46,223 nt of DNA from a virus, in IMG/VR virus record IMGVR_UViG_3300017613_000353, positions 1 through 46,223 of that record, one strand, 5' to 3'. Positions 17,137 to 25,445 of the stretch are shown one piece after another. Under the pieces are notes generated by a model. It made no database searches. It was not told the DNA's origin and was given only the letters and a program-made list of their open reading frames with translations. Every line of letters starts with the position of its first letter. Position 1 is the stretch's first letter. The position numbers and the translations under genes were made by a program.

Positions 17137-17681
17137 TGTTAAGCATAACTACAGAACTATCAAAATTCGCTCCAACCCAGACTACCCTTATGGGGTTCAA
17201 TAGCTACTGCAAGGTTGGCTATCGATATCTGGCCGCTGATAGTGACGGTCTGTATGCCATTTACGAAGGTGAGGATGCCAACGGTACCAACATCGATTCG
17301 TATTTCAAGCTGGTCAGGACTGACTTCGGCATAGCGAATCATAAACGATTACGGGCTGCGTACATTGGCTATGAGGCCAGCGGCAACTTGAAACTCACTA
17401 TCACCGTGGATGAGAAGTTCAAAAGAGAATTTACTCTGGCACCGCAACAGTCAGGTCAATTGCAGCATGGCATCAGGGTACCATTAACCAGAGATTTAAG
17501 GGGCCGTTATTTTGAATTTAAGTTCGAGAATGTTAGCGGATGCGACTTTTCCATAGACTCAGTTAAATTAATTGCTACAGTCCTTGGCATGACAGCGAGA
17601 GCGATGGTGCGTATATCGTTACGGATTAACGAAGAAAGTGGAGCATTCCACTTACACGCATCAGAATCTCCTGTCTTGTAA
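17136..17681 (+). CDS. virion protein with C-terminal HxH motif, 181 aa
   Basis: ATG overlaps the preceding stop (TAATG). The product is beta-rich with a jelly-roll-like order of strands (KRLRAAYIGYEASGNLKLTITVDEKF is one repeat region at about residues 68-93). It finishes with GAFHLHASESPVL, one copy of the (Y/F)HxH element that is repeated in the adhesin and its paralogue. This hints at a shared assembly or metal-binding element. Tail-tip or hub position is likely. Confidence 0.5.
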   Translation: MLSITTELSKFAPTQTTLMGFNSYCKVGYRYLAADSDGLYAIYEGEDANGTNIDSYFKLVRTDFGIANHKRLRAAYIGYEASGNLKLTITVDEKFKREFTLAPQQSGQLQHGIRVPLTRDLRGRYFEFKFENVSGCDFSIDSVKLIATVLGMTARAMVRISLRINEESGAFHLHASESPVL

Positions 17682-17726
17682 GAGATTGTATTTGCACCAA
17701 TTCCACCACCTTAGAGGGAGTTAGCC

Positions 17727-19154
17727 ATGGCAACAGATGTAGAGTACAAAAAGAAACGTGAGCAGTTGATGAGGAACCCGGCTCCAGTTCAGAAGCCCGG
17801 ATATGAGAGTCCTCTGATGAAGTATTCTCCGAAGCATGGTCAAGCGGCTCGTGCTAAAATAGGTGTTACAGAAAGCGCCTATGCAGGTGGAGCGCTTGCC
17901 AAGAACGTCTATAGTCCAGAAGAGCGGAACTATATGAAGTCTACAGGATTCATGGCTCGTGGCGGCGGCGCTATTCCGGGTGGCACCAGAGATATTGGTG
18001 GCGTACTGGAGAAGAAGAAGCGACAGGAGTTCGAGGATCGTCAGGCTTTCCAATCGGCAAGAAGGGAGATTGCTTCAACTCTTGGGCTTGACTCTGCTGA
18101 AGGCAAGGCTGCCTATACCGATCTAATGAAGGGTACTACCGACATGAGATCCGGCCGCCAGCAAAGCGCCAGCGACCTAATGCTCGAACAAGAACGAGCT
18201 AAATCAGAGTTGGCGCTTGAGACAAGACGCAATGCTGTTGACTTGGCACTTGGAGATCAGCGAAGTGAAACTCAGTTGGCTACCCAGAGGATGGCTGAAC
18301 TTGGTCAGACCGGCAGACAAGCACAGTCAGACGCTGCTGCTATGGGTCGACTGAAGTTCGGTGAAGAATCTGACGCAGCCGTGAGGGAAGAGGCCGAAGC
18401 AAGAAATAAAGCTTTCATTAGCGCTTACACTCAGTACGGGAAAGATGATCCAACAGTACGGGCTGAGATGCTGACACGGGGAATAGATCCCGGCAAGAAA
18501 GATGTAGACCCATATGCTGCTCCAAATTTTATGGAGTTCTTTAAGGTGAGGTCACAGGCTAATCCTAATATAACTCCAGCGAATGCCCAGAAAGAATATG
18601 AGGCGCTTTATGGAACGTCACCACAAAGAAGCAGAGAGGCTGATGCAGCTAGAGATGCTGGCAAGCCTGATTTCTCTGGAGACAAAACTAAAAAAACGCC
18701 GGGAGCAACATCGGAAGCTGCAAAGAAAGCAAACTCAGGTTTATCGGTGCGTATGAAAGCAGGGAAAGCAAAGACTGTTTGGACTCCTGAGTCTGAAAGG
18801 TATCAAGGCGAAGGTGGCAGAAAGTCTATCCACAAGACAATAAAAGAGAAGATTGGAATGAAAAGCCCTACTTCGCAAGGTGGGGTGAGCGGTGTGGGCA
18901 AGTCGGGACAGGAATCCAAAATAGGGTCTGAGTTAAGAGCCTTGAAGAATCGTGGACAAGCTGCGGCAGGGCCGCCTGATGGTTTCCAGACTCCGGGGGG
19001 AACTCCTGTAGAGGCTGGGTATGTCCCTGCACCAGAACGCAGAGGCCCAGCGGAGCAGGTACTACAAGGCAAGACAGTCATGCAAGCTGCACGAGACAGA
19101 TTAAATAAGGTACGTCATAACCCTTCCCTCCGCTTCTTCCGGTTTGGGCTTTAA
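17727..19154 (+). CDS. internal virion/ejection protein (predicted), 475 aa
   Basis: The start follows GAGGGAGTTAGCC. The product is polar and helical, Lys/Arg/Ala/Gln-rich through residues 1-230. It has a glycine-rich spot (ARGGGAIPGGTRDIGG) and a low-complexity, Pro/Gly/Lys-rich C-terminus. It has no membrane helix. Genes of this type, placed after tail genes and before a large partly hydrophobic protein, usually encode internal head proteins that leave with the DNA. The specific family is not recognised. Confidence 0.5.
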   Translation: MATDVEYKKKREQLMRNPAPVQKPGYESPLMKYSPKHGQAARAKIGVTESAYAGGALAKNVYSPEERNYMKSTGFMARGGGAIPGGTRDIGGVLEKKKRQEFEDRQAFQSARREIASTLGLDSAEGKAAYTDLMKGTTDMRSGRQQSASDLMLEQERAKSELALETRRNAVDLALGDQRSETQLATQRMAELGQTGRQAQSDAAAMGRLKFGEESDAAVREEAEARNKAFISAYTQYGKDDPTVRAEMLTRGIDPGKKDVDPYAAPNFMEFFKVRSQANPNITPANAQKEYEALYGTSPQRSREADAARDAGKPDFSGDKTKKTPGATSEAAKKANSGLSVRMKAGKAKTVWTPESERYQGEGGRKSIHKTIKEKIGMKSPTSQGGVSGVGKSGQESKIGSELRALKNRGQAAAGPPDGFQTPGGTPVEAGYVPAPERRGPAEQVLQGKTVMQAARDRLNKVRHNPSLRFFRFGL

Positions 19155-19166
19155 AGGACTTTTTCA

Positions 19167-22142
19167 ATGCCATACGATCTTGAACAAATAAGACAATCTA
19201 CGCCAGCTTACAAGAACAGTTCTTTGCGAAGGATAGCTGAGAGCCTGTTCAATGAAAACGAAGCTGACTTCAAAGAGCATGGTATCAATAGTGTCGATGA
19301 CTGGGCAGATCAGTACGGGCTGCAAAAAGATTGGGCAGACGATGACAAAAAATTCGGTCAGCCCGGACAGGTTGCAGGGAGACCGGAAGCTCCAGACATC
19401 GAGAGAGGTACCATTGCAAGTGGCGTTTCATCTGTTACCCGTGGGTTATACGGTGCCGGTGAGATGGGGCTGCGTTTTTTACGCTCTCTTCCCGGCGGCC
19501 CTGAAGTCGGTGACGATAGTGCTTTGTCCCGTGGCATTGAGGGGATGCAAAAGTTTCAGGAAGAGACTCCCTTCCTTCAAGCCTCTCAGACTGAGGGCTG
19601 GGGTGGAACGTGGCGAGAGGGTGTTGAATCTGCTGTAACCTCTTTGACTACTGCTGCTCCCGGTGCAATCATTGGTGGGATCCTTGGGTCTTCTCTAGGC
19701 CCGTGGGGAACTGCCGGGGGTGCGTGGCTTGGTGGTCAGATATCTCGCATTATGGGCGCTCCTCTCTTCGGTGTTGCTGAGTATGATTCGTATGTCGAGA
19801 CAGGTCTCCAGTCGGACAAGTTTTTGCGTGGCGAGATCACAAGAGAAGAGGTCGAGGCTGCTGGTATTCGATCTGGCCTGTATGAAACGGGTTTTGAATT
19901 TGGATCCAACATTCTCGAAGCGATGATCGCTACTCCCGGTGTTGGAAAACTGCTGGGCGCTCCAGCAAAGGATGCCTTAAAGAAAGGTATTCGAGAACTG
20001 ATTGCCGGTGGAATCAAGGGCACCCGGAACAGAATCATCAAGACGATGGGGGCTGAGGTACCGTCTGAAATGGTCACGGCTGCTCTACAGGCAGGTGAAT
20101 ATAACCTGTTGACAGATGAAGAGCAAAGTTGGTTTGGGGCAGCAAAGGACGCATTTGGCCCGTCAATGGTGGCCTCACTCATCTTTGGTGGGCTGGCCGA
20201 TGTCCAGTTTCGCACGGGAGTCAGCAAACATGCTGAGATACTTGCCGACCCGATGGCCGAAGCAAAACAGAGGATGACCTCTGTCGAGGCTGTTGGCAAG
20301 GAGCTTGATGTAGTAGCTCCGCAGTATGCACAGCAATGGAGAGAGAACGCAGAAGCTGCCGTACAAAACAACCAGCCGATCGGTGATGAGCTTTTAAAGA
20401 GTGAGGAATTATCTGCACCCGAAGAGGGGATCCAATCCGCAGAAGAAGAGTATACGCCGACCACATCGAAAGCCGGGGTTCTCTACCATTCCGGGGTCAA
20501 GAAACAGAACGACCTTATTCGAGAGGCTGTTAGGGACGATCCTTTTAAAATTATTGCCATTCAGGAACAGACAGGGCCGGGGGCTGTGGCTTCGATGCTG
20601 TTCGAGGATCGAGCGACAAGCGGCATACTGAAGAATGCCTCTATCCGAAATGCCATCCAGAATCCAGAGGTTTCTGTGGTGGACAGAATGACTGCCATTA
20701 ACGATGTCAAAATGGAGCTTGAAAATGAGAGTTCCGATCTGGCTGGATTATGGGGTCAGACTGCGTCAAAAGCTGTGTACGAGAAGCTCCCTATTCCCTT
20801 GGATGAATCCCTGTCCGAATTCGAGATAGACGATACAGCGGCCTCTGAGACGGCCGTGGAGTCCACAGGCAATGATCAGCTTGATAAAATACTGAATACG
20901 TTTATCGGTGGTTTACAGGCTACGCAAGAGGCCAGAGACATCATTACACCGGCCGCTCCAGAGCCGACCGCATCTGCTGCCAGAATCGATGACAAAAAAG
21001 CTGCCAAGGAAGACCTGCGCTTTAACTCTATCATGGATCGTATTGGCAGGGGCGAAGAGGTCTCGAAAGAAGAGGATCAATATGTTAGCGATAGATTGCA
21101 GGGCAAGGTCGAAGAAGCGGCAGAAGAGGGTGGGGTCGAGGTTGAGCTTGCCAAGCAAAAAGCCGATAAAGAGGCTGCTGCAGAAGCTAAGGCTGCGGAG
21201 ACAAAGATAACGGAAAGATTTGGTGTCTATGATGCAGAGTCCAATAAGCTGAACACTTCAACTGGTAACGAGTTTTCCATCAAAAAGATCAATCGTGACA
21301 ATGAAGGAAAACCGATAAGCGTTTTGGTCAAGAGTGCTGCCAACCGGGAACGGACGATAACCGATGAAGGTTTCTCCCAATATGTTGCCGGGAAACAGGA
21401 TGAGAAAAAAGCTGCTGAGAAAAAAGCAACCGTATCTCTGCCCACTAAAGCAGGTGGACGCAGGGGAATGGCAGCCACATACGCCAAGGTTGGTGATACC
21501 GATTACAAGGGCTGGTATGATGAGTCTACCGGGAAGTTCGTTGTCGAGAGTGGCGCTGAAGCGTTAGCCTCTCAAGAAGAGGTCTCTTTGGATAATGGCA
21601 AGGTCGTGTCTCCCAATGACATCGTTTCCAAGGATGATCCGTGGGTTGACATTACGGGTCGTGAGCTTCCTGAGAGCAAGGTGCCTAATTGGGAAGCGCA
21701 GCCCACAGCCAAAGAAGCTAAAAAAGCTGCGGCACAAAAAGCTAAAGATGATCAATGGAGAGAGAACAATAAGGACATTTTGTCTCGTAAAAAAGAAGTC
21801 GGCTTAGACTATGAGGCAATGGAAAACAAGGACATGAAGAGTGTGTCTACGATGTCCTCAAGGGAACTGGCAAAGGAGTACCAAAATCATCCACATATCA
21901 AGCAAGATCCTGACGAGCTTCGCACCCTGTACTATAAGGACGAGGTTGCGATGGTCTCTCTTAGTGGGCACGAGGCTTTCCAAAAGCGCATAGGTGAGAA
22001 CAAAACCGAATCAGAACAGGCATGGTCACGAGCCTACGAGTTCGCACAGGAAGAGTACCTTTCCCCAGAAGAAGACTCCAAACAGGATTTGGATGATCGT
22101 ATTGAAAAGTACTATCAAATCAAAACATGTCTGGAGTTATGA
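19167..22142 (+). CDS. large internal virion protein with membrane-active segment, 991 aa
   Basis: The N-terminal 80 residues are polar helices. A Gly/Ala-rich hydrophobic stretch (about residues 160-200: TAAPGAIIGGILGSSLGPWG and following) and a second (about 330-345) could insert in a membrane. The rest is highly charged, Glu/Lys/Ala-rich, with coiled-coil-like parts at about 625-680 and 840-870. This mix is typical of ejection proteins that form a transit channel or follow the genome. Its stop overlaps the cupin start. Which step it serves cannot be read from sequence. Confidence 0.55.
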   Translation: MPYDLEQIRQSTPAYKNSSLRRIAESLFNENEADFKEHGINSVDDWADQYGLQKDWADDDKKFGQPGQVAGRPEAPDIERGTIASGVSSVTRGLYGAGEMGLRFLRSLPGGPEVGDDSALSRGIEGMQKFQEETPFLQASQTEGWGGTWREGVESAVTSLTTAAPGAIIGGILGSSLGPWGTAGGAWLGGQISRIMGAPLFGVAEYDSYVETGLQSDKFLRGEITREEVEAAGIRSGLYETGFEFGSNILEAMIATPGVGKLLGAPAKDALKKGIRELIAGGIKGTRNRIIKTMGAEVPSEMVTAALQAGEYNLLTDEEQSWFGAAKDAFGPSMVASLIFGGLADVQFRTGVSKHAEILADPMAEAKQRMTSVEAVGKELDVVAPQYAQQWRENAEAAVQNNQPIGDELLKSEELSAPEEGIQSAEEEYTPTTSKAGVLYHSGVKKQNDLIREAVRDDPFKIIAIQEQTGPGAVASMLFEDRATSGILKNASIRNAIQNPEVSVVDRMTAINDVKMELENESSDLAGLWGQTASKAVYEKLPIPLDESLSEFEIDDTAASETAVESTGNDQLDKILNTFIGGLQATQEARDIITPAAPEPTASAARIDDKKAAKEDLRFNSIMDRIGRGEEVSKEEDQYVSDRLQGKVEEAAEEGGVEVELAKQKADKEAAAEAKAAETKITERFGVYDAESNKLNTSTGNEFSIKKINRDNEGKPISVLVKSAANRERTITDEGFSQYVAGKQDEKKAAEKKATVSLPTKAGGRRGMAATYAKVGDTDYKGWYDESTGKFVVESGAEALASQEEVSLDNGKVVSPNDIVSKDDPWVDITGRELPESKVPNWEAQPTAKEAKKAAAQKAKDDQWRENNKDILSRKKEVGLDYEAMENKDMKSVSTMSSRELAKEYQNHPHIKQDPDELRTLYYKDEVAMVSLSGHEAFQKRIGENKTESEQAWSRAYEFAQEEYLSPEEDSKQDLDDRIEKYYQIKTCLEL

Positions 22143-22555
22143 TGAAAACTATCTTAGTTGTAGACAGCCCATATGTGAAAAGAATGAAAGCCATTACTCG
22201 TAAAGTGGCGAACTATAGAGAAATTGTCACGAGTGATAATCCGGGGTTTCAGACCCTCGATGCTGGTGGGAGAGCTGCCGTATCAAGGTTCCTTTACGAA
22301 AGTAAACGTGCCAGCGTGGCTAAATTCTACGGGGAGAAAGGAAGCTCGTTCCCAGAGCATGAGCATAACGAGGCAGAAATATTTGTTCTGACCGGGGGTC
22401 ATATTAAAATTGATATTGAAGGGAAGCCCTACGAATTGAAAGATATAGGAGTGTTGCATATGGCTCCAAACACACCACATCAAGTAACGTGTTTAGAAGA
22501 TACACATATGCTTTGCGTTGCTGTTCCACCGTCTGAGGATTTTCCACATGAGTGA
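22142..22555 (+). CDS. cupin-domain protein, 137 aa
   Basis: I chose the ATG at 22142, which overlaps the previous TGA and has GGAG five bases upstream; ATG at 22139 is the alternative. The centre carries cupin motif 1, in the exact spacing G-x5-H-x-H-x3-E-x6-G (about residues 66-85), and a motif-2 equivalent ending PNTPH. The His/His/Glu/His set can bind a metal. Cupins include enzymes, isomerases and small-molecule binders. Located between ejection and lysis genes, its role in a phage is unclear. Confidence 0.8.
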   Translation: MKTILVVDSPYVKRMKAITRKVANYREIVTSDNPGFQTLDAGGRAAVSRFLYESKRASVAKFYGEKGSSFPEHEHNEAEIFVLTGGHIKIDIEGKPYELKDIGVLHMAPNTPHQVTCLEDTHMLCVAVPPSEDFPHE

Positions 22556-22889
22556 TTACACAGATAGTCCTAACGAGTGCGTTTTCCATAGGTCACATGA
22601 GACAAGAATGGATAAACAAGACATTCGTTTTGAAAAAATAGAGGACAAACTCGATGAAATTAAGAGTGGCTTGGCTGTTCTTCAAGCCGACTTCGTTTCG
22701 TATTCTCACAACAATATAAAAGAAATAACCAATTTGAATACTTGTTTGCAACAAATCAAGGCAGATATGAAGAGGTTGGAAATTAAGAGTGCCATCTCTT
22801 CTGTTAAGCAAGGTGGCTGGGGAGTTCTGGGTGGCATGGTGCCGGTAGGGATCGCAGTCATAATTTGGTTTCTACAAAGTGGGGCATAA
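22548..22889 (+). CDS. XhlA-like membrane-anchored coiled-coil protein
   Basis: The ATG at 22548 overlaps the end of the cupin gene. The 113-residue product has a coiled-coil with a D-K-x-E-x-I pattern (about residues 23-50, RFEKIEDKLDEIKSGL), a second helix to about 83, and one C-terminal membrane segment (GVLGGMVPVGIAVIIWFL). This order matches haemolysin XhlA-type proteins, which accompany holin and endolysin genes. It directly precedes the amidase, which supports a lysis role. Confidence 0.6.
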   Translation: MSDYTDSPNECVFHRSHETRMDKQDIRFEKIEDKLDEIKSGLAVLQADFVSYSHNNIKEITNLNTCLQQIKADMKRLEIKSAISSVKQGGWGVLGGMVPVGIAVIIWFLQSGA

Positions 22890-23335
22890 TGAGAAAAATC
22901 AATAGGATCATTGTACATTGTTCGGCCTCTTCGTTTGGGGATGCATCCGATATCGACATGTGGCATCGTCAACGTGGATGGTCACAAATCGGGTACCACT
23001 ATGTTATCCTTAATGGCAAGAGGGACAAGCACATCCCGTATACCATAGGGGATGATGGAGTGATCGAAACAGGTCGGCCGGTTGACATTCAAGGCGCTCA
23101 CAGTAAAGGACAGAACCGTGACTCAATCGGGATCTGTGTAATCGGGACTCACTTCTTTACCGGCAAGCAACTATATGAATCGTTGCCCAATTTGTTGGCT
23201 TCGCTTCTTTTTACATATGACCTTACAAAGGATGATGTGTATGGGCATCACGATTTTAATCTTTATAAATCGTGCCCAAACATTAGCACAGACTTGATAA
23301 GGGGTGGGATATCCATGGGGATGCATAACGACTAA
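22889..23335 (+). CDS. N-acetylmuramoyl-L-alanine amidase (T7-lysozyme type endolysin)
   Basis: The 148-residue protein is about the length of T7 lysozyme (151). It keeps the amidase_2 zinc ligands and catalytic residues: His10 (IIVHCSAS), Tyr38 (GYHYVI), His120 (GHHDF), Lys127 and Cys129 (YKSCPN). It cuts the bond between N-acetylmuramate and L-alanine in peptidoglycan at lysis. No signal peptide is present, so it needs a holin. ATG at 22889 overlaps the upstream TAA. In T7 this protein also inhibits RNA polymerase; there is no evidence for that here. Confidence 0.93.
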   Translation: MRKINRIIVHCSASSFGDASDIDMWHRQRGWSQIGYHYVILNGKRDKHIPYTIGDDGVIETGRPVDIQGAHSKGQNRDSIGICVIGTHFFTGKQLYESLPNLLASLLFTYDLTKDDVYGHHDFNLYKSCPNISTDLIRGGISMGMHND

Positions 23336-23358
23336 TTGTAACAGAGAGGAGAAAGATC

Positions 23359-23676
23359 ATGGAAACATTGTTAACATTTTTTGATGGGTACACATCAGGG
23401 GAACTGATGAACATGCTTGTGGTGGCAGTCCTGTTTGCCGTACCGCAGTTCGGGGTTAAGGCAATCAACGCCATCAAGGAACATTTCGGTTTGGAAGGGC
23501 ATAAGGCACAGACACTATTCCTTTTTTCCCTGACCGTAGTTGCTCTTGGGACAATGTTTGTCACGGGGCAGATTACTGAAATTAACTTTACCTTGAAGAC
23601 CTTCCTGTCTACGTTTGCTGCTGCACTCGTACCGGCAAAGGTTGCTTACAAGGCATTCGTAAAGGGGGCTGGATAA
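23359..23676 (+). CDS. membrane protein, candidate holin, 105 aa
   Basis: Two to three hydrophobic segments are visible (about residues 17-32, 50-70 and 80-92), with a charged turn KAINAIKEHFGLEGHKA between the first two. Size, membrane pattern and the place after the amidase fit a holin, which would let the amidase reach the cell wall. The start is preceded by GAGAGGAGAAAGATC. The stop overlaps the next ATG (TAATG). A holin call is probable but not proven. Confidence 0.55.
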   Translation: METLLTFFDGYTSGELMNMLVVAVLFAVPQFGVKAINAIKEHFGLEGHKAQTLFLFSLTVVALGTMFVTGQITEINFTLKTFLSTFAAALVPAKVAYKAFVKGAG

Positions 23677-24257
23677 TGAAGCGTTTTATTTGTTTGCTTG
23701 TCATTATCGGCATGTTCTTTATGGTAGGGTGCGCTGGTAAATCCGTTAACCCGGATTACGATGCATACCTTAACGCAAAGACGGTCGCTATGAAAGAATC
23801 GCCGCCAACCTTCGAGATTGCATGCCCTGATGGGGGCTGTAATTTTAAGAAGCTGGCCTATTACGATCCACGGGATCGCATTGTAATCTCACAGAAGAAT
23901 CCTCATCCCGGCTGGACGTTTGCGTCCAACGTAGCTAAATACGGGTTCTACGGTTTCGCATCTTACTATGCCTTTGACTTCCTTGGTAGCGTTGCTACTA
24001 CCGGGAGTGACGCATACACCAACTCCTTCAATGAGGTCGGTGGTGATAACTTCTACGCACCGACTAATGTGGGTGCTGGGCGAGATGCACAGCGTAACGG
24101 CCCATGGCTGGGTGATGACAATGGTCTCCACGAGTCAGGGAATACAGATCGTAACCGGAGTCCTGATGATTCTGGCAATCGGAATGATAGCCATAATGAT
24201 TCCAATATCACAACGGGTGAAGTTGAACCTGTCGAACCCGTTGAGGTTGTAGAATAA
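23676..24257 (+). CDS. lipoprotein, 193 aa
   Basis: The N-terminus is a lipoprotein signal: KR, a hydrophobic core, then the lipobox VGC with the lipidated Cys at residue 19. The mature part has a Cys pair (CPDGGC) and a low-complexity, Asn/Asp/Gly-rich C-terminus with NRSPDDSGNRNDSHNDS and a final EPVEPVEVVE tail. It would sit in the outer membrane or periplasm. Being in the lysis cassette it could be a spanin component or an exclusion lipoprotein; neither can be decided from sequence. Confidence 0.7.
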   Translation: MKRFICLLVIIGMFFMVGCAGKSVNPDYDAYLNAKTVAMKESPPTFEIACPDGGCNFKKLAYYDPRDRIVISQKNPHPGWTFASNVAKYGFYGFASYYAFDFLGSVATTGSDAYTNSFNEVGGDNFYAPTNVGAGRDAQRNGPWLGDDNGLHESGNTDRNRSPDDSGNRNDSHNDSNITTGEVEPVEPVEVVE

Positions 24258-24709
24258 TGAGGAAGTCTCTCATAATTCTTTTGGTGATCATAGGCTTGGC
24301 CGGATGTGGTCTCCCCTATCAGGGAGCCGTAATGAATCAGCTTGAGTATGCCGGTTCTTTGAATCGGGTTACAAACGAGCTTGGATCGGCTCTCTCACGG
24401 GGAGAAGAATTCGGCCCAGTTGCCAGCCGGGAGATCAGGGAAGCCCTCGATGAGCAACGTGAGGCAGAGGCAATTGCGATCTATGCCCTTGAGCAATACC
24501 GTGTTACCAATGGTATGCTTGGGACAGGGTCTTTGGAAGTCGCATTGTCTGATCTCAAAAAAGCTTCAGAGAAAATAGAAGTCTTAATACATAAGTACGC
24601 CGCATATTCTACGGCTCCGCTCGATGAAGACGTAGGGGCACTTATGGAGCTTTACAGGGAAATGTCTGGAGAGCAAAGAGATCAGCTAATAAAAATAATA
24701 GGAGAGTAA
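24257..24709 (+). CDS. lipoprotein, 150 aa, helical
   Basis: A second lipoprotein signal (MRKSLIILLVIIGLAGC, lipidated Cys17) overlaps the previous stop (TAATG). The mature 134 residues are predicted helical with Glu/Arg/Leu-rich heptads. Outer-membrane spanins are lipoproteins with helical, partner-binding parts, so this could be one. No obvious inner-membrane partner is nearby except the membrane proteins upstream. The pairing is speculative. Confidence 0.7.
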   Translation: MRKSLIILLVIIGLAGCGLPYQGAVMNQLEYAGSLNRVTNELGSALSRGEEFGPVASREIREALDEQREAEAIAIYALEQYRVTNGMLGTGSLEVALSDLKKASEKIEVLIHKYAAYSTAPLDEDVGALMELYREMSGEQRDQLIKIIGE

Positions 24710-24710
24710 C

Positions 24711-24923
24711 GTGTCGCTTGAATATCTTATCAAGACATTGATGACCATGCTGCCAGCGGCTTCGCTGGGGCAGTTTAAGAAAATCATATCGGTGGAAGGT
24801 GGGGTTGAACTGTTGATGAAAATCATCTCTTCCGTGTCTGATCCTTCTGAAGTTTCCATAGAGAGGATTGAAGCAGAGAAGAAAAAGCTGAAGCATTCCT
24901 CTGGTTATGGTTGGAGATACTAA
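24711..24923 (+). CDS. small helical protein, 70 aa, GTG start
   Basis: The GTG at 24711 follows AGGAGAGTAAC, one base after the upstream stop. The 70-residue product contains amphipathic helices (SLEYLIKTLMTMLPA, VELLMKIISSV), a Glu/Lys-rich stretch, and a C-terminus ending YGWRY. It is cotranslated with the lipoprotein genes. Family not recognised. Confidence 0.55.
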   Translation: MSLEYLIKTLMTMLPAASLGQFKKIISVEGGVELLMKIISSVSDPSEVSIERIEAEKKKLKHSSGYGWRY

Positions 24924-24925
24924 TC

Positions 24926-24985
24926 TGCAGGGGATAACCTGTCTCACCCTTCCCCCCCCTGTTGGCTGGGACAGGTGCCCCTGCA
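24926..24985 (+). terminator. long hairpin between lysis cassette and the exported-protein gene
   Basis: TGCAGGGG (24926-24933) pairs with CCCCTGCA (24978-24985), and CCTGTC pairs with GACAGG inside it. The loop contains a run of eight C and CTGTTGGCTGGG. Only TTTCT follows, so termination would be partial. The next ribosome-binding site (AAAAGGAG) starts five bases later, so the hairpin may also regulate translation or RNA stability. Folding not computed. Confidence 0.5.
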
Positions 24986-25004
24986 TTTCTAAAAGGAGAA
25001 CAAA

Positions 25005-25445
25005 ATGAAATACCTAAAAATATTTGTGCTACTGATTGCAGCTTTGTTTTTTGTCGTACCGAATGGTTTCGCTCAGGACGAGTGGCATCCACCTACCTCT
25101 GCTTTGGTAGGATGGGATGAGGTCACTACCCTTTCGGATGGAACTCATATTCCTGAATTGGACGTTGTTTTTTATCGAACCTATATCCGCAGGGCTGAAG
25201 CTGGCGAAATTGTCGTTGCGAGTCCAGAGGTTGTAGACCTACAATACTACTTTACTTTTTCAGGTGAAGGCCGCTATCGGGTTGGAGTTCAGGCTGTTAG
25301 GGAACCCGAAGGCGAGGAAGAGATGGAGATAGAATCTGCTATCGCATGGTCGAGCGACCCTGCTGCCTGTGCAGATGGGATCGTCTTCGGCTTTATAACA
25401 TATCTTGATCCGGCTGCTCCGATGAATCTGAGATTTATCCAATGA
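25005..25445 (+). CDS. exported protein with signal peptide, 146 aa
   Basis: A Sec signal (MKYLKIFVLLIAALFFVVPNGFAQ) is visible, with likely cleavage after FAQ or GFA. The mature domain of about 120 residues is beta-rich and aromatic, with a repeated YR/YY pattern resembling an immunoglobulin or fibronectin-type fold (WDEVTTLSDGT, then DVVFYRTYIRR, DLQYYFTFSGEGRYRVGVQ). Start preceded by AAAAGGAGAACAAA. Its stop overlaps the ATG of the hydrolase gene, which suggests the two are partners. Confidence 0.65.
   Translation: MKYLKIFVLLIAALFFVVPNGFAQDEWHPPTSALVGWDEVTTLSDGTHIPELDVVFYRTYIRRAEAGEIVVASPEVVDLQYYFTFSGEGRYRVGVQAVREPEGEEEMEIESAIAWSSDPAACADGIVFGFITYLDPAAPMNLRFIQ

Noticed and set aside
19736-20464. 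Long antisense frame of 242 codons opposite the 991-residue protein
   Set aside because: No ribosome-binding site, Ser/Pro/Ala-rich composition typical of a shadow of an Ala/Glu-rich gene, and all real genes are on the other strand.
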